A DNA stretch of 64,000 nucleotides from Tabrizicola_A sp964393035 (GCA_964393035.1 CAYMRX010000002.1:1-64000), one strand, 5' to 3'. Positions 41,260 through 52,480 are shown, numbered from the stretch's first letter. Notes: a model not told the origin generated them from the letters alone. A program made the numbers and translations.

Positions 41260-42285
41260 ATGCAAAAGGTTCTTATCGCCGCCGTGATCGCGGCGGTTGG
41301 CTTCTCGTCGGCTGCGCTGGCTGAGGGCAAGAAGATCGGCGTAAGCTGGGCGCAGTTCCAGGAAGAGCGTTGGAAGATCGACGAAGCGGCCATGAAGGCA
41401 GCGATCGAAGCGGCGGGCGACGAATATATCTCGGCGGACGCGCAATCCTCGGCCGAAAAGCAGCTTTCGGACATCGACGCGCTGATTTCGCAGGGCGTTG
41501 ACGCGCTGATCATCAACGCCTGGGACAAGGACGCCATCGGGCCGGCCATCGAAAAGGCCGCAGCCGAAGGGATTCCGGTCGTCGGCTATGACCGTCTGAT
41601 CGAAGATGACCGCACCTTCTATCTGACCTTCGACAACGTCGGCGTCGGCCGCATCATCGCCGAAGAAGTGAAAAAGGCGCAGCCCGAGGGCAACTATGCC
41701 ATCATTCTGGGCGACCCCGGCGACCCGAACGTCAAGTTCCTGCGTCAGGGCATGGAAGAAGTGATCGGCGCCGATGTGGCCGCAGGCAAGATCAAGATCG
41801 TTGGCGAAGCCAACTCGGACGGCTGGAAGCCCGAAAATGCCCAGAAGAACATGGAGCAGATCCTGACCGCCAACAACAACGCGGTGGATGCGGTTCTGTC
41901 GGAAAACGACGGCATGGCCGGTGGCGCTGCGGCAGCTTTGGCGGCCCAGGGCCTGAACGTTCCGCTGGGCGGTCAGGACGGCGACCTTGCCGCCATCAAC
42001 CGTGTGGCGCGTGGCACCCAGACCGTTTCGGTTTGGAAGGACTCGCGTCAACTGGGTAAAGCGGCTGGCGAAATTGCTGCGGCTCTGGCCGATGGCACCG
42101 CGCTGGATGCCATTGCAGGCGCCACCAAGTTCTCGGGCGGCGAAAAGGGCGTTGAAATGAACGCGATCCTGCTGGCTCCGACGCCCTTGACCAAGGACAA
42201 CCTGAACGTCGCCATCGACGCGGGCCACATCTCCAAGGAACAGGCCTGCGAAGGTGCTGCTGCTGGCGTGGTGGGCTGCGAGTAA
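41260..42285 (+). CDS. xylF: D-xylose ABC transporter substrate-binding protein
   Basis: A periplasmic sugar-binding protein of the type I fold (341 residues). The signal peptide is MQKVLIAAVIAAVGFSSAALA, cleaved before EGKKIGVSW. The typical segments for XylF appear: WAQFQEERWKIDEAAMK, DALIINAWDKDAIGPAI, VVGYDRLIED, SENDGMAGGAAAAL, PLGGQDGDLAAINRV. ATG 41260 has GGAGGA 5 nt upstream. It is followed by a stem-loop with a T run and then xylH, so the binding protein is probably made in excess over the membrane parts. Confidence 0.93.
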   Translation: MQKVLIAAVIAAVGFSSAALAEGKKIGVSWAQFQEERWKIDEAAMKAAIEAAGDEYISADAQSSAEKQLSDIDALISQGVDALIINAWDKDAIGPAIEKAAAEGIPVVGYDRLIEDDRTFYLTFDNVGVGRIIAEEVKKAQPEGNYAIILGDPGDPNVKFLRQGMEEVIGADVAAGKIKIVGEANSDGWKPENAQKNMEQILTANNNAVDAVLSENDGMAGGAAAALAAQGLNVPLGGQDGDLAAINRVARGTQTVSVWKDSRQLGKAAGEIAAALADGTALDAIAGATKFSGGEKGVEMNAILLAPTPLTKDNLNVAIDAGHISKEQACEGAAAGVVGCE

Positions 42286-42297
42286 TCGCTGACCTTT

Positions 42298-42330
42298 GGG
42301 GCGCCAGCCGCAGGGTTGGCGCCCGTTTTT
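42298..42330 (+). terminator. Stem-loop between xylF and xylH (partial terminator)
   Basis: GGGCGCCA pairs with TGGCGCCC around a ten-base loop and is followed by GTTTTTCTTTTC. It looks like an intrinsic terminator that should let only part of the transcripts through to xylH, mirroring the hairpins after the other binding-protein gene in this window. Confidence 0.7.
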
Positions 42331-42452
42331 CTTTTCTCAAGGCTGTGGCACCGTCGTAGCCTTGCGTCCTTAACGGACCGCCTTTGGCACGATGGCCCAT
42401 GACCGTTTCAGCGGCCCAGCCGGGCGTCCCCTTTTCCAGATGATGGACGAAC

Positions 42453-43772
42453 ATGACCGACACCCCACATTCCCCCCAGATCGCCGCAAAAGCTGACGGG
42501 GCCTTCACCCGCTTCCTGCGCGCGACCGAAATCGACCCGCGCCTTTTGGGCATGGTTGGCGCGCTCTTGCTCATCTGGGCCGGCTTTCACCTTTATGGCG
42601 AGCTGGTTTTGGGGGATGGCGCCTTTCTGACCCCGCGCAACCTGTGGAACCTGTCGGTGCAGACCGCGTCGATCGGGATCATGGCAACCGGGATGGTGCT
42701 GATCATCATCACCCGCAACATTGACCTGTCGGTTGGCTCTATCGTCGGCGTGGTCGGCATGTATGCGGGCCTTTTGCAGGTCGAATGGTTGCCGCCCTCG
42801 ATGGGCTTGGGCAATCCGGCCATCTGGATCATCGCCGTGGTCTTTGCGCTCGTGCTGGGGGCGCTGATCGGGATGCTGCAAGGCGCAATGATTGCATATC
42901 TGGCCATCCCTTCGTTCATTGTCACGCTGGGCGGGTTGATGGTCTGGCGCGGGGCGGCCTTCCTTGCCTCCAGCGGGCGGACCATCTCGCCGGTGGACAC
43001 CAATTTTGCGCTTTTGGGCGGCGGGCCTTACGGGGCCATTGGCGCCACCGGAAGCTGGATCGTCTGCGCCCTTGCCTGCGCAGGTGTCATCTGGCTGGCC
43101 ATTTCGGGCCGTGCCGCCCGCAAACTGCACAGCTTTGCCCTGCGCCCGATGTGGGCCGAATATTTCGTGACGGGGCTGGGCTGCGGTCTGATCGTGATCG
43201 CGACACTGGTCGTCAATGCCTATGGCTGGCCCAAGGGCATCTTGAAGGATTACTACGGCTCGCTCGGCCAAGAGGTGCCGGAAGGCGCGTTCATCGCCCA
43301 TGGCTTCGCCTATCCGGTGCTGATCTTGGCGGTTGTCACGCTTTTGATGACCGTTCTCATGACCCGCACCCGCTTTGGCCGCTATGTGTTCGCCATCGGC
43401 GGCAACCCCGAGGCGGCGGCGCTGTCGGGCATCAACACCCGCGCCATGACGGTGAAGATCTTCACCCTGATGGGCGCCTTGGCGGGCCTTGCCGCGGTCA
43501 TCGCATCGGCGCGCCTGAACTCGGCCACCAACGCGCTTGGCGATCTTGACGAACTCATGGTCATTGCGGCGGCGGTTGTCGGCGGCACCTCGCTGGCAGG
43601 CGGTGTCGGCACCATCTATGGCGCGATCATCGGTGCCTTGGTGCTGGTTTCCTTGCAGACCGGCATGGTGCTGATCGGCTTTGGCGACGGCTCTTACCGC
43701 AAGATCGTGATTGGCGTGGCGCTCGTCCTCGCCGTCTTCCTCGACATCCAATACCGCAAGCGCATCAAGTAA
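42453..43772 (+). CDS. xylH: D-xylose ABC transporter permease
   Basis: 439 residues, about ten to twelve membrane helices. The family motif for monosaccharide permeases is visible: IIITRNIDLSVGSIVGVVGMYAG, and the cytoplasmic loop GGNPEAAALSGINTRAMTVKIFTLMG that contacts the ATPase. A polar 30-residue N-terminus precedes the first helix (GMVGALLLIWAGFHLYGEL). It is followed 10 nt later by xylG. Substrate is inferred from xylF, xylB and xylA in the same locus. Confidence 0.92.
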   Translation: MTDTPHSPQIAAKADGAFTRFLRATEIDPRLLGMVGALLLIWAGFHLYGELVLGDGAFLTPRNLWNLSVQTASIGIMATGMVLIIITRNIDLSVGSIVGVVGMYAGLLQVEWLPPSMGLGNPAIWIIAVVFALVLGALIGMLQGAMIAYLAIPSFIVTLGGLMVWRGAAFLASSGRTISPVDTNFALLGGGPYGAIGATGSWIVCALACAGVIWLAISGRAARKLHSFALRPMWAEYFVTGLGCGLIVIATLVVNAYGWPKGILKDYYGSLGQEVPEGAFIAHGFAYPVLILAVVTLLMTVLMTRTRFGRYVFAIGGNPEAAALSGINTRAMTVKIFTLMGALAGLAAVIASARLNSATNALGDLDELMVIAAAVVGGTSLAGGVGTIYGAIIGALVLVSLQTGMVLIGFGDGSYRKIVIGVALVLAVFLDIQYRKRIK

Positions 43773-43782
43773 GGGGGCCATC

Positions 43783-44547
43783 ATGTCCAATCCAAACACC
43801 GGAACCCCGCTTGTCGAGTTGCGCGACATCTCGATCGCCTTTGGCGGCATCAAGGCGGTGGACCATGTGTCGATCGACCTGCATCCGGGCGAAGTCGTGG
43901 GGCTTTTGGGCCATAACGGCGCGGGGAAATCGACCCTCATCAAGTGCCTGTCGGGCGCCTATCGCAAGGATGCCGGCCAGATCCTGATCAACGGGGCAGA
44001 GGTCGACATCAACGATCCGCGCGACGCGCGCGCCCATAACATCGAGACGATCTACCAGACGCTTGCGCTGGCCGACAATCTTGATGCGGCATCGAACCTG
44101 TTTCTGGGCCGGGAATTGGTCAACTCATTCGGATTCGTCGATGAAACCCGGATGGAGGCCGAAACCCGCAAGATCATGGGACGGCTGAACCCGAACTTCA
44201 AAAAGTTCAACGTCCCGGTTTCGGCCCTGTCGGGCGGTCAGCGCCAATCGGTCGCCATTGCCCGCGCGGTCTATTTCAACGCCAAGATCCTCATCATGGA
44301 CGAGCCGACCGCCGCACTTGGCCCGCATGAAACCCAGATGGTGGCCGAGTTGATCCAGGAGTTGAAGGCGCAAGGCCTTGGGATTTTCCTGATCGAGCAT
44401 GACATCCATTCGGTGATGAAACTGTGCGACCGCGCCGTGGTGATGAAAAACGGCCAGCGGGTCGGCACGGTGAATGTCAAGGATGTCACCGATGACGACA
44501 TTCTGGGCATGATCATCATGGGCAAGAAACCCCCGCAGGCCTACTGA
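43783..44547 (+). CDS. xylG: Sugar ABC transporter ATP-binding protein, single domain
   Basis: 254 residues: Walker A GHNGAGKST, Q-loop ETIYQTLALADNL, signature SALSGGQRQSVAIARAV, Walker B AKILIMDEPTAALG, switch His in LIEHDIH. E. coli XylG is a double-domain ATPase of about 510 residues, whereas this is a single domain and would work as a homodimer. ATG 43783 follows the xylH stop by 10 nt; longer frames before it overlap xylH. Its stop and the xylB start are 1 nt apart. Confidence 0.88.
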   Translation: MSNPNTGTPLVELRDISIAFGGIKAVDHVSIDLHPGEVVGLLGHNGAGKSTLIKCLSGAYRKDAGQILINGAEVDINDPRDARAHNIETIYQTLALADNLDAASNLFLGRELVNSFGFVDETRMEAETRKIMGRLNPNFKKFNVPVSALSGGQRQSVAIARAVYFNAKILIMDEPTAALGPHETQMVAELIQELKAQGLGIFLIEHDIHSVMKLCDRAVVMKNGQRVGTVNVKDVTDDDILGMIIMGKKPPQAY

Positions 44548-44548
44548 C

Positions 44549-45988
44549 ATGTTCATCGGGCTGGACCTTGGCACCTCGGGGCTGAAGGGTATTCTCATCA
44601 ACGACCGGCAAGAGGTGCTGGCCGAGGCCACCGCGCCCCTGACCGTCTCGCGCCCGGCCGAGGGCTGGTCCGAGCAGGAGCCGTCGCATTGGATCGCGGC
44701 GGCCGAGGCGGTTCTGGACCAGTTGGCGGCGCATGGTCTGGCGGCCGTCAAGGGCATTGGCCTGTCGGGTCACATGCATGGCGCAACGCTGCTGGATGCG
44801 GCGGACAATGTGCTGCGGCCTTGCATCCTGTGGAACGACACCCGCAGCCATGCCGAGGCCGCAAGGCTGGACGCCGATCCGCGCTTTCGGGCGCTGTCGG
44901 GCAATATCGTCTTTCCGGGCTTCACCGCGCCGAAGCTCGACTGGGTGCGCACGCATGAGCCCGCCATTTGGGCCAAGGTCGCCAAGGTTCTGTTGCCGAA
45001 GGATTATCTGCGGCTGTGGCTGATCGGCGATCATGTGGCCGAGATGTCGGATGCGGCGGGGACCAGTTGGCTGGATACCGGGCGGCGCGACTGGTCGGAC
45101 GATCTGCTGGCCGCCACCGGGCTTTCGCGGGCGCAGATGCCGCGCCTGGTCGAAGGCTCTGCGGGATCGGGCCAGTTGCGCGACACGCTGGCGACCCGCT
45201 GGGGCCTGCCGAAAGGCGTGGTTGTGGCGGGCGGGGGCGGCGACAATGCCGCCTCGGGCGTTGGTGTGGGCGTGGTGCGGGCGGGAGAGGCCTTTGTGTC
45301 CTTGGGCACATCAGGGGTGCTGTTTGCGGCCAATGATGGCTATCAGCCCGATCCCGCAACGGCCGTGCATACCTTCTGCCATGCGCTGCCGGGATCATGG
45401 CACCAGATGGGCGTGATCCTTGCCGCGACCGATGCGCTGAACTGGTATGGCCGCTTTGTGGGGCAAGAGGCCGCCAAACTGACGGCGGGTCTTGGCCCGC
45501 TGACCGCCCCCGGCAAGGCGCTGTTCCTGCCCTATCTCGGCGGGGAGCGCACGCCTTTGAACGATGCCGCCATTCGCGGAAGTTTCATGGGGCTGGAGCA
45601 TGCCACCGACACCGCTGCAGGGACGCGGGCGGTGCTGGAAGGCGTGACCTTTGCCATCCGCGATTGCCGTGATGCCTTGGCGGCGACCGGCACCCGCATT
45701 GAGCGGCTCTTGGCGGTGGGTGGTGGATCGCGTTCCGATTACTGGCTGTCTGCCATTGCCACGGCGCTGAATGTGCCGGTCGATCTTCCCGTGGCGGGGG
45801 ATTTCGGCGGCGCTTACGGCGCGGCGCGGCTGGCCATCATGGCCGCCACCGGGGCCGGGGCCGAGGTGGCCACGCGCCCGAAAATCGCCCGTTCGGTTGA
45901 CCCGACCCCGACCCTTCTTGACGCTTTCGACGCCGGAGCCGCCCGCTTCCGCGCCGCACAAACCGCCCTTCGGGGCTTGAAGATTTAA
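44549..45988 (+). CDS. xylB: Xylulokinase
   Basis: 479 residues of the FGGY carbohydrate kinase family. Phosphorylates D-xylulose to xylulose 5-phosphate for the pentose phosphate pathway. The N-terminal FIGLDLGTSGLKGILI, SGHMHGATLLDA and ILWNDTRSH, the substrate-side Asp in GGGGDNAASG, and the C-terminal LLAVGGGSRSDYWLSAIAT and DFGGAYGAARLA are all typical. It follows xylG by 1 nt and precedes xylA by 9 nt. Confidence 0.95.
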   Translation: MFIGLDLGTSGLKGILINDRQEVLAEATAPLTVSRPAEGWSEQEPSHWIAAAEAVLDQLAAHGLAAVKGIGLSGHMHGATLLDAADNVLRPCILWNDTRSHAEAARLDADPRFRALSGNIVFPGFTAPKLDWVRTHEPAIWAKVAKVLLPKDYLRLWLIGDHVAEMSDAAGTSWLDTGRRDWSDDLLAATGLSRAQMPRLVEGSAGSGQLRDTLATRWGLPKGVVVAGGGGDNAASGVGVGVVRAGEAFVSLGTSGVLFAANDGYQPDPATAVHTFCHALPGSWHQMGVILAATDALNWYGRFVGQEAAKLTAGLGPLTAPGKALFLPYLGGERTPLNDAAIRGSFMGLEHATDTAAGTRAVLEGVTFAIRDCRDALAATGTRIERLLAVGGGSRSDYWLSAIATALNVPVDLPVAGDFGGAYGAARLAIMAATGAGAEVATRPKIARSVDPTPTLLDAFDAGAARFRAAQTALRGLKI

Positions 45989-45997
45989 GGACATCCC

Positions 45998-47299
45998 ATG
46001 CCCGGCTATTTCAACGGCATTCCCGCCATTCGTTATGAAGGCCCGTCTTCCACCAACGAATTCGCCTTCCGCCACTACAACCCCGATGAGGTGGTTTTGG
46101 GCAAGCGGATGGAAGACCACATGCGCTTTGCCGTCGCCTATTGGCATTCCTTTGCCTATCAAGGTGGCGATCCCTTTGGCGGGCAGACGCTGGAGCGTCC
46201 GTGGTTTGCCGAGAGCATGACAGCGGCAAAAGCCAAGGCCGACGCGGCGTTTGAGCTGTTCGATATCCTTGGCGTGCCCTTCTACTGTTTCCACGATGCC
46301 GATGTGCGCCCCGAAGGCGCGACCTTTGCGGAATCCAAGCGCAACCTTGATGAAATCGTCGAGTATTTCGCGGAAAAGCAGGGCAAGCATAAGGCCAAAC
46401 TGCTCTGGGGCACCGCCAACATGTTCAGCCACAAACGCTGGATGTCGGGCGCGGCGACCAACCCCGACCCGGATGTCTACGCCTATGCCGCCGCATCGGT
46501 GAAGGCCAACCTTGACGCCACCCACCGGCTTGGCGGCGCAAATTATGTGCTGTGGGGCGGGCGCGAAGGCTATGAGACGCTTCTCAACACCGACCTTGCC
46601 GCCGAACGCGCCCATGCCGGGCGGTTCCTGCAACAGGTGGTCGAATACAAGCACAAGATCGGCTTCAAGGGCGCCATCCTGATCGAACCGAAACCGCAAG
46701 AGCCGTCAAAGCACCAGTATGATTATGATGTGGCCACGGTTTACGGCTTCCTCAAGGATTTCGGTCTGGAAAAGGAAGTGAAGGTCAATATCGAGCAGGG
46801 CCATGCCATTCTGGCGGGCCATTCCTTTGAACATGAGATCGCCACGGCGGCGGCCTTGAGGATTTTCGGCTCGATCGACATGAACCGGAATGACTATCAG
46901 TCCGGCTGGGACACTGACCAGTTCCCGAACAATCATGCCGAAAAGGCGCTGGCCTTCTATGAGATCCTGAAGGCGGGCGGCTATGGCACCGGCGGCACCA
47001 ATTTTGATGCCAAGATCCGCCGGCAATCCTTGGATGCCGAAGACCTCGTTCTGGCCCATGTCGGCGGCATGGACACCTGCGCGCGGGCGTTGAAAGCCGC
47101 CGCCGCGCTGCTGGAATCGGGCGAGTTGGAGGCGGCCCGCAAGGCCCGCTATGCCGGATGGGAGACAGCCCCCGCAAAGGCGATGCTGGCCGGCGGGCTT
47201 GAGGCCGCAGCGGCACGCGTCACCACCGAGGCCCTTGAGCCTGAACCGAAATCCGGCCGGCAAGAACGGCTGGAAAACCTCTGGAACCGGTACATCTGA
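45998..47299 (+). CDS. xylA: Xylose isomerase
   Basis: 433 residues of the class II xylose isomerase TIM barrel. Interconverts D-xylose and D-xylulose with two divalent metals. Visible sites: the base His in FYCFHDADVRPEG, GGREGYETLLNTD, the metal ligands in GAILIEPKPQEPSKHQYD and INIEQGHAILAGHSFEHE-type segments, and SIDMNRNDYQSGWDTDQFPNN. Length and motifs are normal. The start follows xylB by 9 nt. Its TGA overlaps the ATG of the next gene, a haloperoxidase-family protein, by one base, which is unusual for a xyl operon. Confidence 0.96.
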   Translation: MPGYFNGIPAIRYEGPSSTNEFAFRHYNPDEVVLGKRMEDHMRFAVAYWHSFAYQGGDPFGGQTLERPWFAESMTAAKAKADAAFELFDILGVPFYCFHDADVRPEGATFAESKRNLDEIVEYFAEKQGKHKAKLLWGTANMFSHKRWMSGAATNPDPDVYAYAAASVKANLDATHRLGGANYVLWGGREGYETLLNTDLAAERAHAGRFLQQVVEYKHKIGFKGAILIEPKPQEPSKHQYDYDVATVYGFLKDFGLEKEVKVNIEQGHAILAGHSFEHEIATAAALRIFGSIDMNRNDYQSGWDTDQFPNNHAEKALAFYEILKAGGYGTGGTNFDAKIRRQSLDAEDLVLAHVGGMDTCARALKAAAALLESGELEAARKARYAGWETAPAKAMLAGGLEAAAARVTTEALEPEPKSGRQERLENLWNRYI

Positions 47300-48645
47300 T
47301 GGCACAATATCCCGCCCGCCCCGCACGTCGCAGGTTTTTGCAAGGGGGGCTGGCGGGTCTTGTCATTGCCGCCCTGCCCCCGGCCCTTGCCCCCCTGCCC
47401 GCCTTTGCGGCCGAGCGTCGGGCGGAACAGGTGCTGGGCCAGTGGTATAAACTGCTGCTGGAACTGATCCGCCACACCGCCACCTATTCGCCCCCCGTCG
47501 CCGCCCGATCCTTTGCCTATCTGGGGATCACCGCCTTCGAGGCGCAGGCCACCGGCAACCCCGCCCTGCGCAGCCTTGCGGGCCAAGTCGCGGGCCTTGC
47601 CGCCCTGCCCGCCCGTGACGCCGCCCCGCATGACGAGGCCTGCGTGCTGCAAGGCGCGCTGACCCATGCCATCGCCGCGCATTTCGGCAATACCGGCCCC
47701 ACAGGCCAGCGGGCCATGCAGGCGATGGAAAAGCGCCTGTCAGAGGTCGCAATGGCGGGTGTGGGTCAGGATGTGGCCGACCGCTCGTTGGCGCATGGGA
47801 TTGCCGTGTCGCAGGCGATTCTGGACTGGTCGGCCAGCGATGGCGGTGCAACCATTGAAAACATGGGCTTTCCCTATGAATACGCCCTGACCGAAGGCCC
47901 CGGCCATTGGGTGCCGACCAATACCACCGCGGTGCAGCAACGCCCGCTTTTGCCGACATGGGGCCAGAACCGGACCTTCGCCATTCCGATGACCGGCGGC
48001 TGCGGCCTGCCGCCTGCGCTGGACTATAGCGAAGACCCGGCCTCGGCCTTTTACGCCGATGCGAAAGCGGTCCATGACATCTCGAAATCGCTGACGGACG
48101 AACAAAAGACCATTGCGCGCTTTTGGTCCGATGATCCGATGCTGTCGCCCACGCCCCCCGGCCATTGGGTGTCGATCATGCTGCAAATCTTTGACCGCGA
48201 CGCCACCCCGGTCGACCGTCAGGCCGAAGTGCTGGCGATGCTGGGCATGGCGGTTTCAGATGGCTTCGTGCAGTGCTGGCGGTCAAAGTTCGAGTATGAC
48301 CTTCTGCGCCCGATCACCTATATCCGCCGGGTGATCGACCCGAACTGGGAGCCGTTGCTGAACACGCCGCCTTTCCCGGAATACCCCTCGGGCCATTCCA
48401 CTCAATCGGGAGCCGCCGCTGCGGTGTTGGAGGCACTTTACGGGCCGGACTTCGCCTTTGACGACGCCACGCATGAGGCCGACGGCATCAAGCCCCGCCA
48501 CTTTGCCAGCTTCTGGGAGGCCGCCGAGGAGGCCGCCATTTCAAGACTATATGGCGGGATCCACTTCCCGTCGGCCAACAAGAACGGGTTGCAACAGGGC
48601 CGCTGCATCGCGGGCCATATTCTGGAGTTGAAAACCCGTGCGTAA
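47299..48645 (+). CDS. Tat-exported vanadium-dependent haloperoxidase family protein
   Basis: 448 residues of the PAP2/vanadium haloperoxidase superfamily. The N-terminus is a twin-arginine signal (RRRFLQGGLAG with RR at 10-11, then AALPPALAPLPAFA), so it is exported folded. All vanadate-binding residues of chloroperoxidase have counterparts with correct spacing: K330 and R337 (KFEYDLLRP), S364-G365-H366 (YPSGHS), R416 and H422 (SRLYGGIHFP). It could be a haloperoxidase or an acid phosphatase; the sequence alone does not decide. The ATG overlaps the xylA stop, and its 3' end overlaps the next gene by 8 nt, so it is cotranscribed with the xyl operon. Confidence 0.85.
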   Translation: MAQYPARPARRRFLQGGLAGLVIAALPPALAPLPAFAAERRAEQVLGQWYKLLLELIRHTATYSPPVAARSFAYLGITAFEAQATGNPALRSLAGQVAGLAALPARDAAPHDEACVLQGALTHAIAAHFGNTGPTGQRAMQAMEKRLSEVAMAGVGQDVADRSLAHGIAVSQAILDWSASDGGATIENMGFPYEYALTEGPGHWVPTNTTAVQQRPLLPTWGQNRTFAIPMTGGCGLPPALDYSEDPASAFYADAKAVHDISKSLTDEQKTIARFWSDDPMLSPTPPGHWVSIMLQIFDRDATPVDRQAEVLAMLGMAVSDGFVQCWRSKFEYDLLRPITYIRRVIDPNWEPLLNTPPFPEYPSGHSTQSGAAAAVLEALYGPDFAFDDATHEADGIKPRHFASFWEAAEEAAISRLYGGIHFPSANKNGLQQGRCIAGHILELKTRA

Positions 48646-50161
48646 ATTTCTGCCCCTTCTGGTATTGGCCTCTCCGGCTTTGGCCGAAGCACCGGTCACG
48701 CCGCAATTTGCCAAAGAGGCGGCGGGCCTTGCCACGCCTTACATGGGCGACTGGGAATATATGGTCGGGGGTGGGGCGGCGGTGTTCGACTGCGATGCCG
48801 ACGCCCGCCCCGATGTCTTTGTCGCGGGGGGCGAAGGGCCGGCGGGGCTTTACCGCAACCTGTCGGAACCGGGCGGGACGCTGACATTCGCGCCCGTCGA
48901 AGGGCTGTCGGAAACCGGCGTCACCGGGGCCTATCCTTTGGACATCGACAGCGACGGTATCACCGATCTGGCGGTGCTGCGGGTCGGTGAAAACCACCTG
49001 ATGCGGGGCTTGGGGGACTGCCGGTTTGAAAATGCCAATGCAGTCTGGAGCTTTGACGGCGGCGATGCCTGGTCCACCGCCTTTGCCGCGACATGGGAGC
49101 CGGGCGCGACATGGCCGACCCTTGCCGTTGGCAATTACATCGACCGCAAGGAGGAGGCTTTCCCTTGGGGCTCTTGCACCGACAATTGGTTGCACCGGCC
49201 CGCAGACAAGGGCTTTGCCTCTCCCCTGCCCCTGAAACCCAGCTTCTGCGCGCTGTCGATGCTGTTCACCGACTGGGCGAACAATGGCACGCGCGATCTT
49301 CGGGTGTCGAACGACCGCGAATATTACAAGGGCGGGCAGGAACAGCTTTGGCATATGGAGGCCGAGCCGCGCCTTTGGACCGACAAGGAAGGCTGGAAGC
49401 GGTTGCGCATCTGGGGCATGGGGATCGCCGCGCGCGATCTGGATGCCAACGGGTTCAACGAATTCTACCTGACCTCGATGGCGGACAACAAATTGCAGGT
49501 GCTGGTTCCGCCCAAAGACAAGACGCTGCCGCAATATGCCGATCAGGCCTTCAAGCGCGGGGCGACGGCGCATCGGCCCTTTACGGGCGGCGATCTGCGG
49601 CCCTCAACCGCGTGGCATGCGCAGTTTGAAGATGTGAACAACGACGGTCTGGCCGATGTGTTCGTGGTAAAGGGCAATGTGTCGAAGATGCCCGATTTTG
49701 CCCAGAAAGACCCCAACAACCTGATGCTGCAACGCGCGGACGGCAGTTTTCTGGAGGTCGCCGAGACATCGGGAGCCTTGAGTTTCGCCAATGGCCGCGG
49801 CGGCGCGGTGGCGGATTTCAATGCCGATGGCAAGCTGGATCTGCTGGTCGTCAACCGCTGGGAGGCGCCAGAAGTCTGGCGCAATGTCTCGGACGGGTTG
49901 GGCGGTTTTGTCAGCGTGCGTTTGCAACAGGCAGGTGCCAACCGCGATGCGATCGGGGCATGGGTTGAGGTGAAAACCGAAGCCGGTTTGCAACGGCGCG
50001 AAATCACCGTGGGCGGCGGGCATATGTCGGGGCAGTTGGTGCCATGGCATTTTGGCCTCGGCGCGGCGGACAGCGCCGAGGCGCGGGTGATCTGGCCGGA
50101 TGGGCAGGCGTCGGATTGGGTCAAGGCCCAGCCGGGCGAGGTGGTGACGCTGAAACGCTAG
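48638..50161 (+). CDS. Exported CRTAC1/ASPIC-UnbV protein with FG-GAP-like repeats
   Basis: 507 residues. A Sec signal (MRKFLPLLVLASPALA) precedes several Asp-rich calcium-binding VCBS/FG-GAP blades (VFDCDADARPDVFVAGG, LDIDSDGITDLAVL, FEDVNNDGLADVFVV, DFNADGKLDLLVV). The C-terminal ~75 residues form an ASPIC/UnbV domain (LGGFVSVRLQQ, QRREITVGGGHMSGQ, HFGLGAADSAEARVIWPDG). The GTG at 48638 begins inside the haloperoxidase gene. The two genes are thus translationally coupled and probably act together at the cell surface or in the periplasm. Function unknown. Confidence 0.82.
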   Translation: MRKFLPLLVLASPALAEAPVTPQFAKEAAGLATPYMGDWEYMVGGGAAVFDCDADARPDVFVAGGEGPAGLYRNLSEPGGTLTFAPVEGLSETGVTGAYPLDIDSDGITDLAVLRVGENHLMRGLGDCRFENANAVWSFDGGDAWSTAFAATWEPGATWPTLAVGNYIDRKEEAFPWGSCTDNWLHRPADKGFASPLPLKPSFCALSMLFTDWANNGTRDLRVSNDREYYKGGQEQLWHMEAEPRLWTDKEGWKRLRIWGMGIAARDLDANGFNEFYLTSMADNKLQVLVPPKDKTLPQYADQAFKRGATAHRPFTGGDLRPSTAWHAQFEDVNNDGLADVFVVKGNVSKMPDFAQKDPNNLMLQRADGSFLEVAETSGALSFANGRGGAVADFNADGKLDLLVVNRWEAPEVWRNVSDGLGGFVSVRLQQAGANRDAIGAWVEVKTEAGLQRREITVGGGHMSGQLVPWHFGLGAADSAEARVIWPDGQASDWVKAQPGEVVTLKR

Positions 50162-50228
50162 CCGATTTCTTCGAAGAAATCGGATCAGAAAATTCGAATT
50201 TTCTGACCCGGAATTTTGCAAAATTCCG
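50162..50228. repeat. Array of three consecutive perfect palindromes
   Basis: Right after the stop codon: CCGATTTCTTC/GAAGAAATCGG (50162-50183), TCAGAAAATTC/GAATTTTCTGA (50185-50206), and CGGAATTTTG/CAAAATTCCG (50209-50228). Each is a perfect, spacer-free palindrome of 20-22 nt; they are AT-rich in the centre and separated by one to two bases. They precede a GC-rich terminator and lie between two convergent genes. Confidence 0.8.
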
Positions 50229-50230
50229 AG

Positions 50231-50260
50231 AAGGGCGCGGGGTTTCCCCCGCGCCCTTTT
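50231..50260. terminator. Bidirectional terminator between the CRTAC1 and katG genes
   Basis: A 12-bp perfect stem AAGGGCGCGGGG / CCCCGCGCCCTT with a 4-nt loop, followed by TT on the plus strand. Lies 4 nt before the katG stop codon (minus), so it may serve both convergent genes. Confidence 0.8.
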
Positions 50261-50263
50261 GGC

Positions 50264-52480
<2,217 letters not shown>

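Noticed and set aside
50162..50228. A CRISPR array
   Set aside because: The three units differ in sequence, are each palindromic, and have no spacers.
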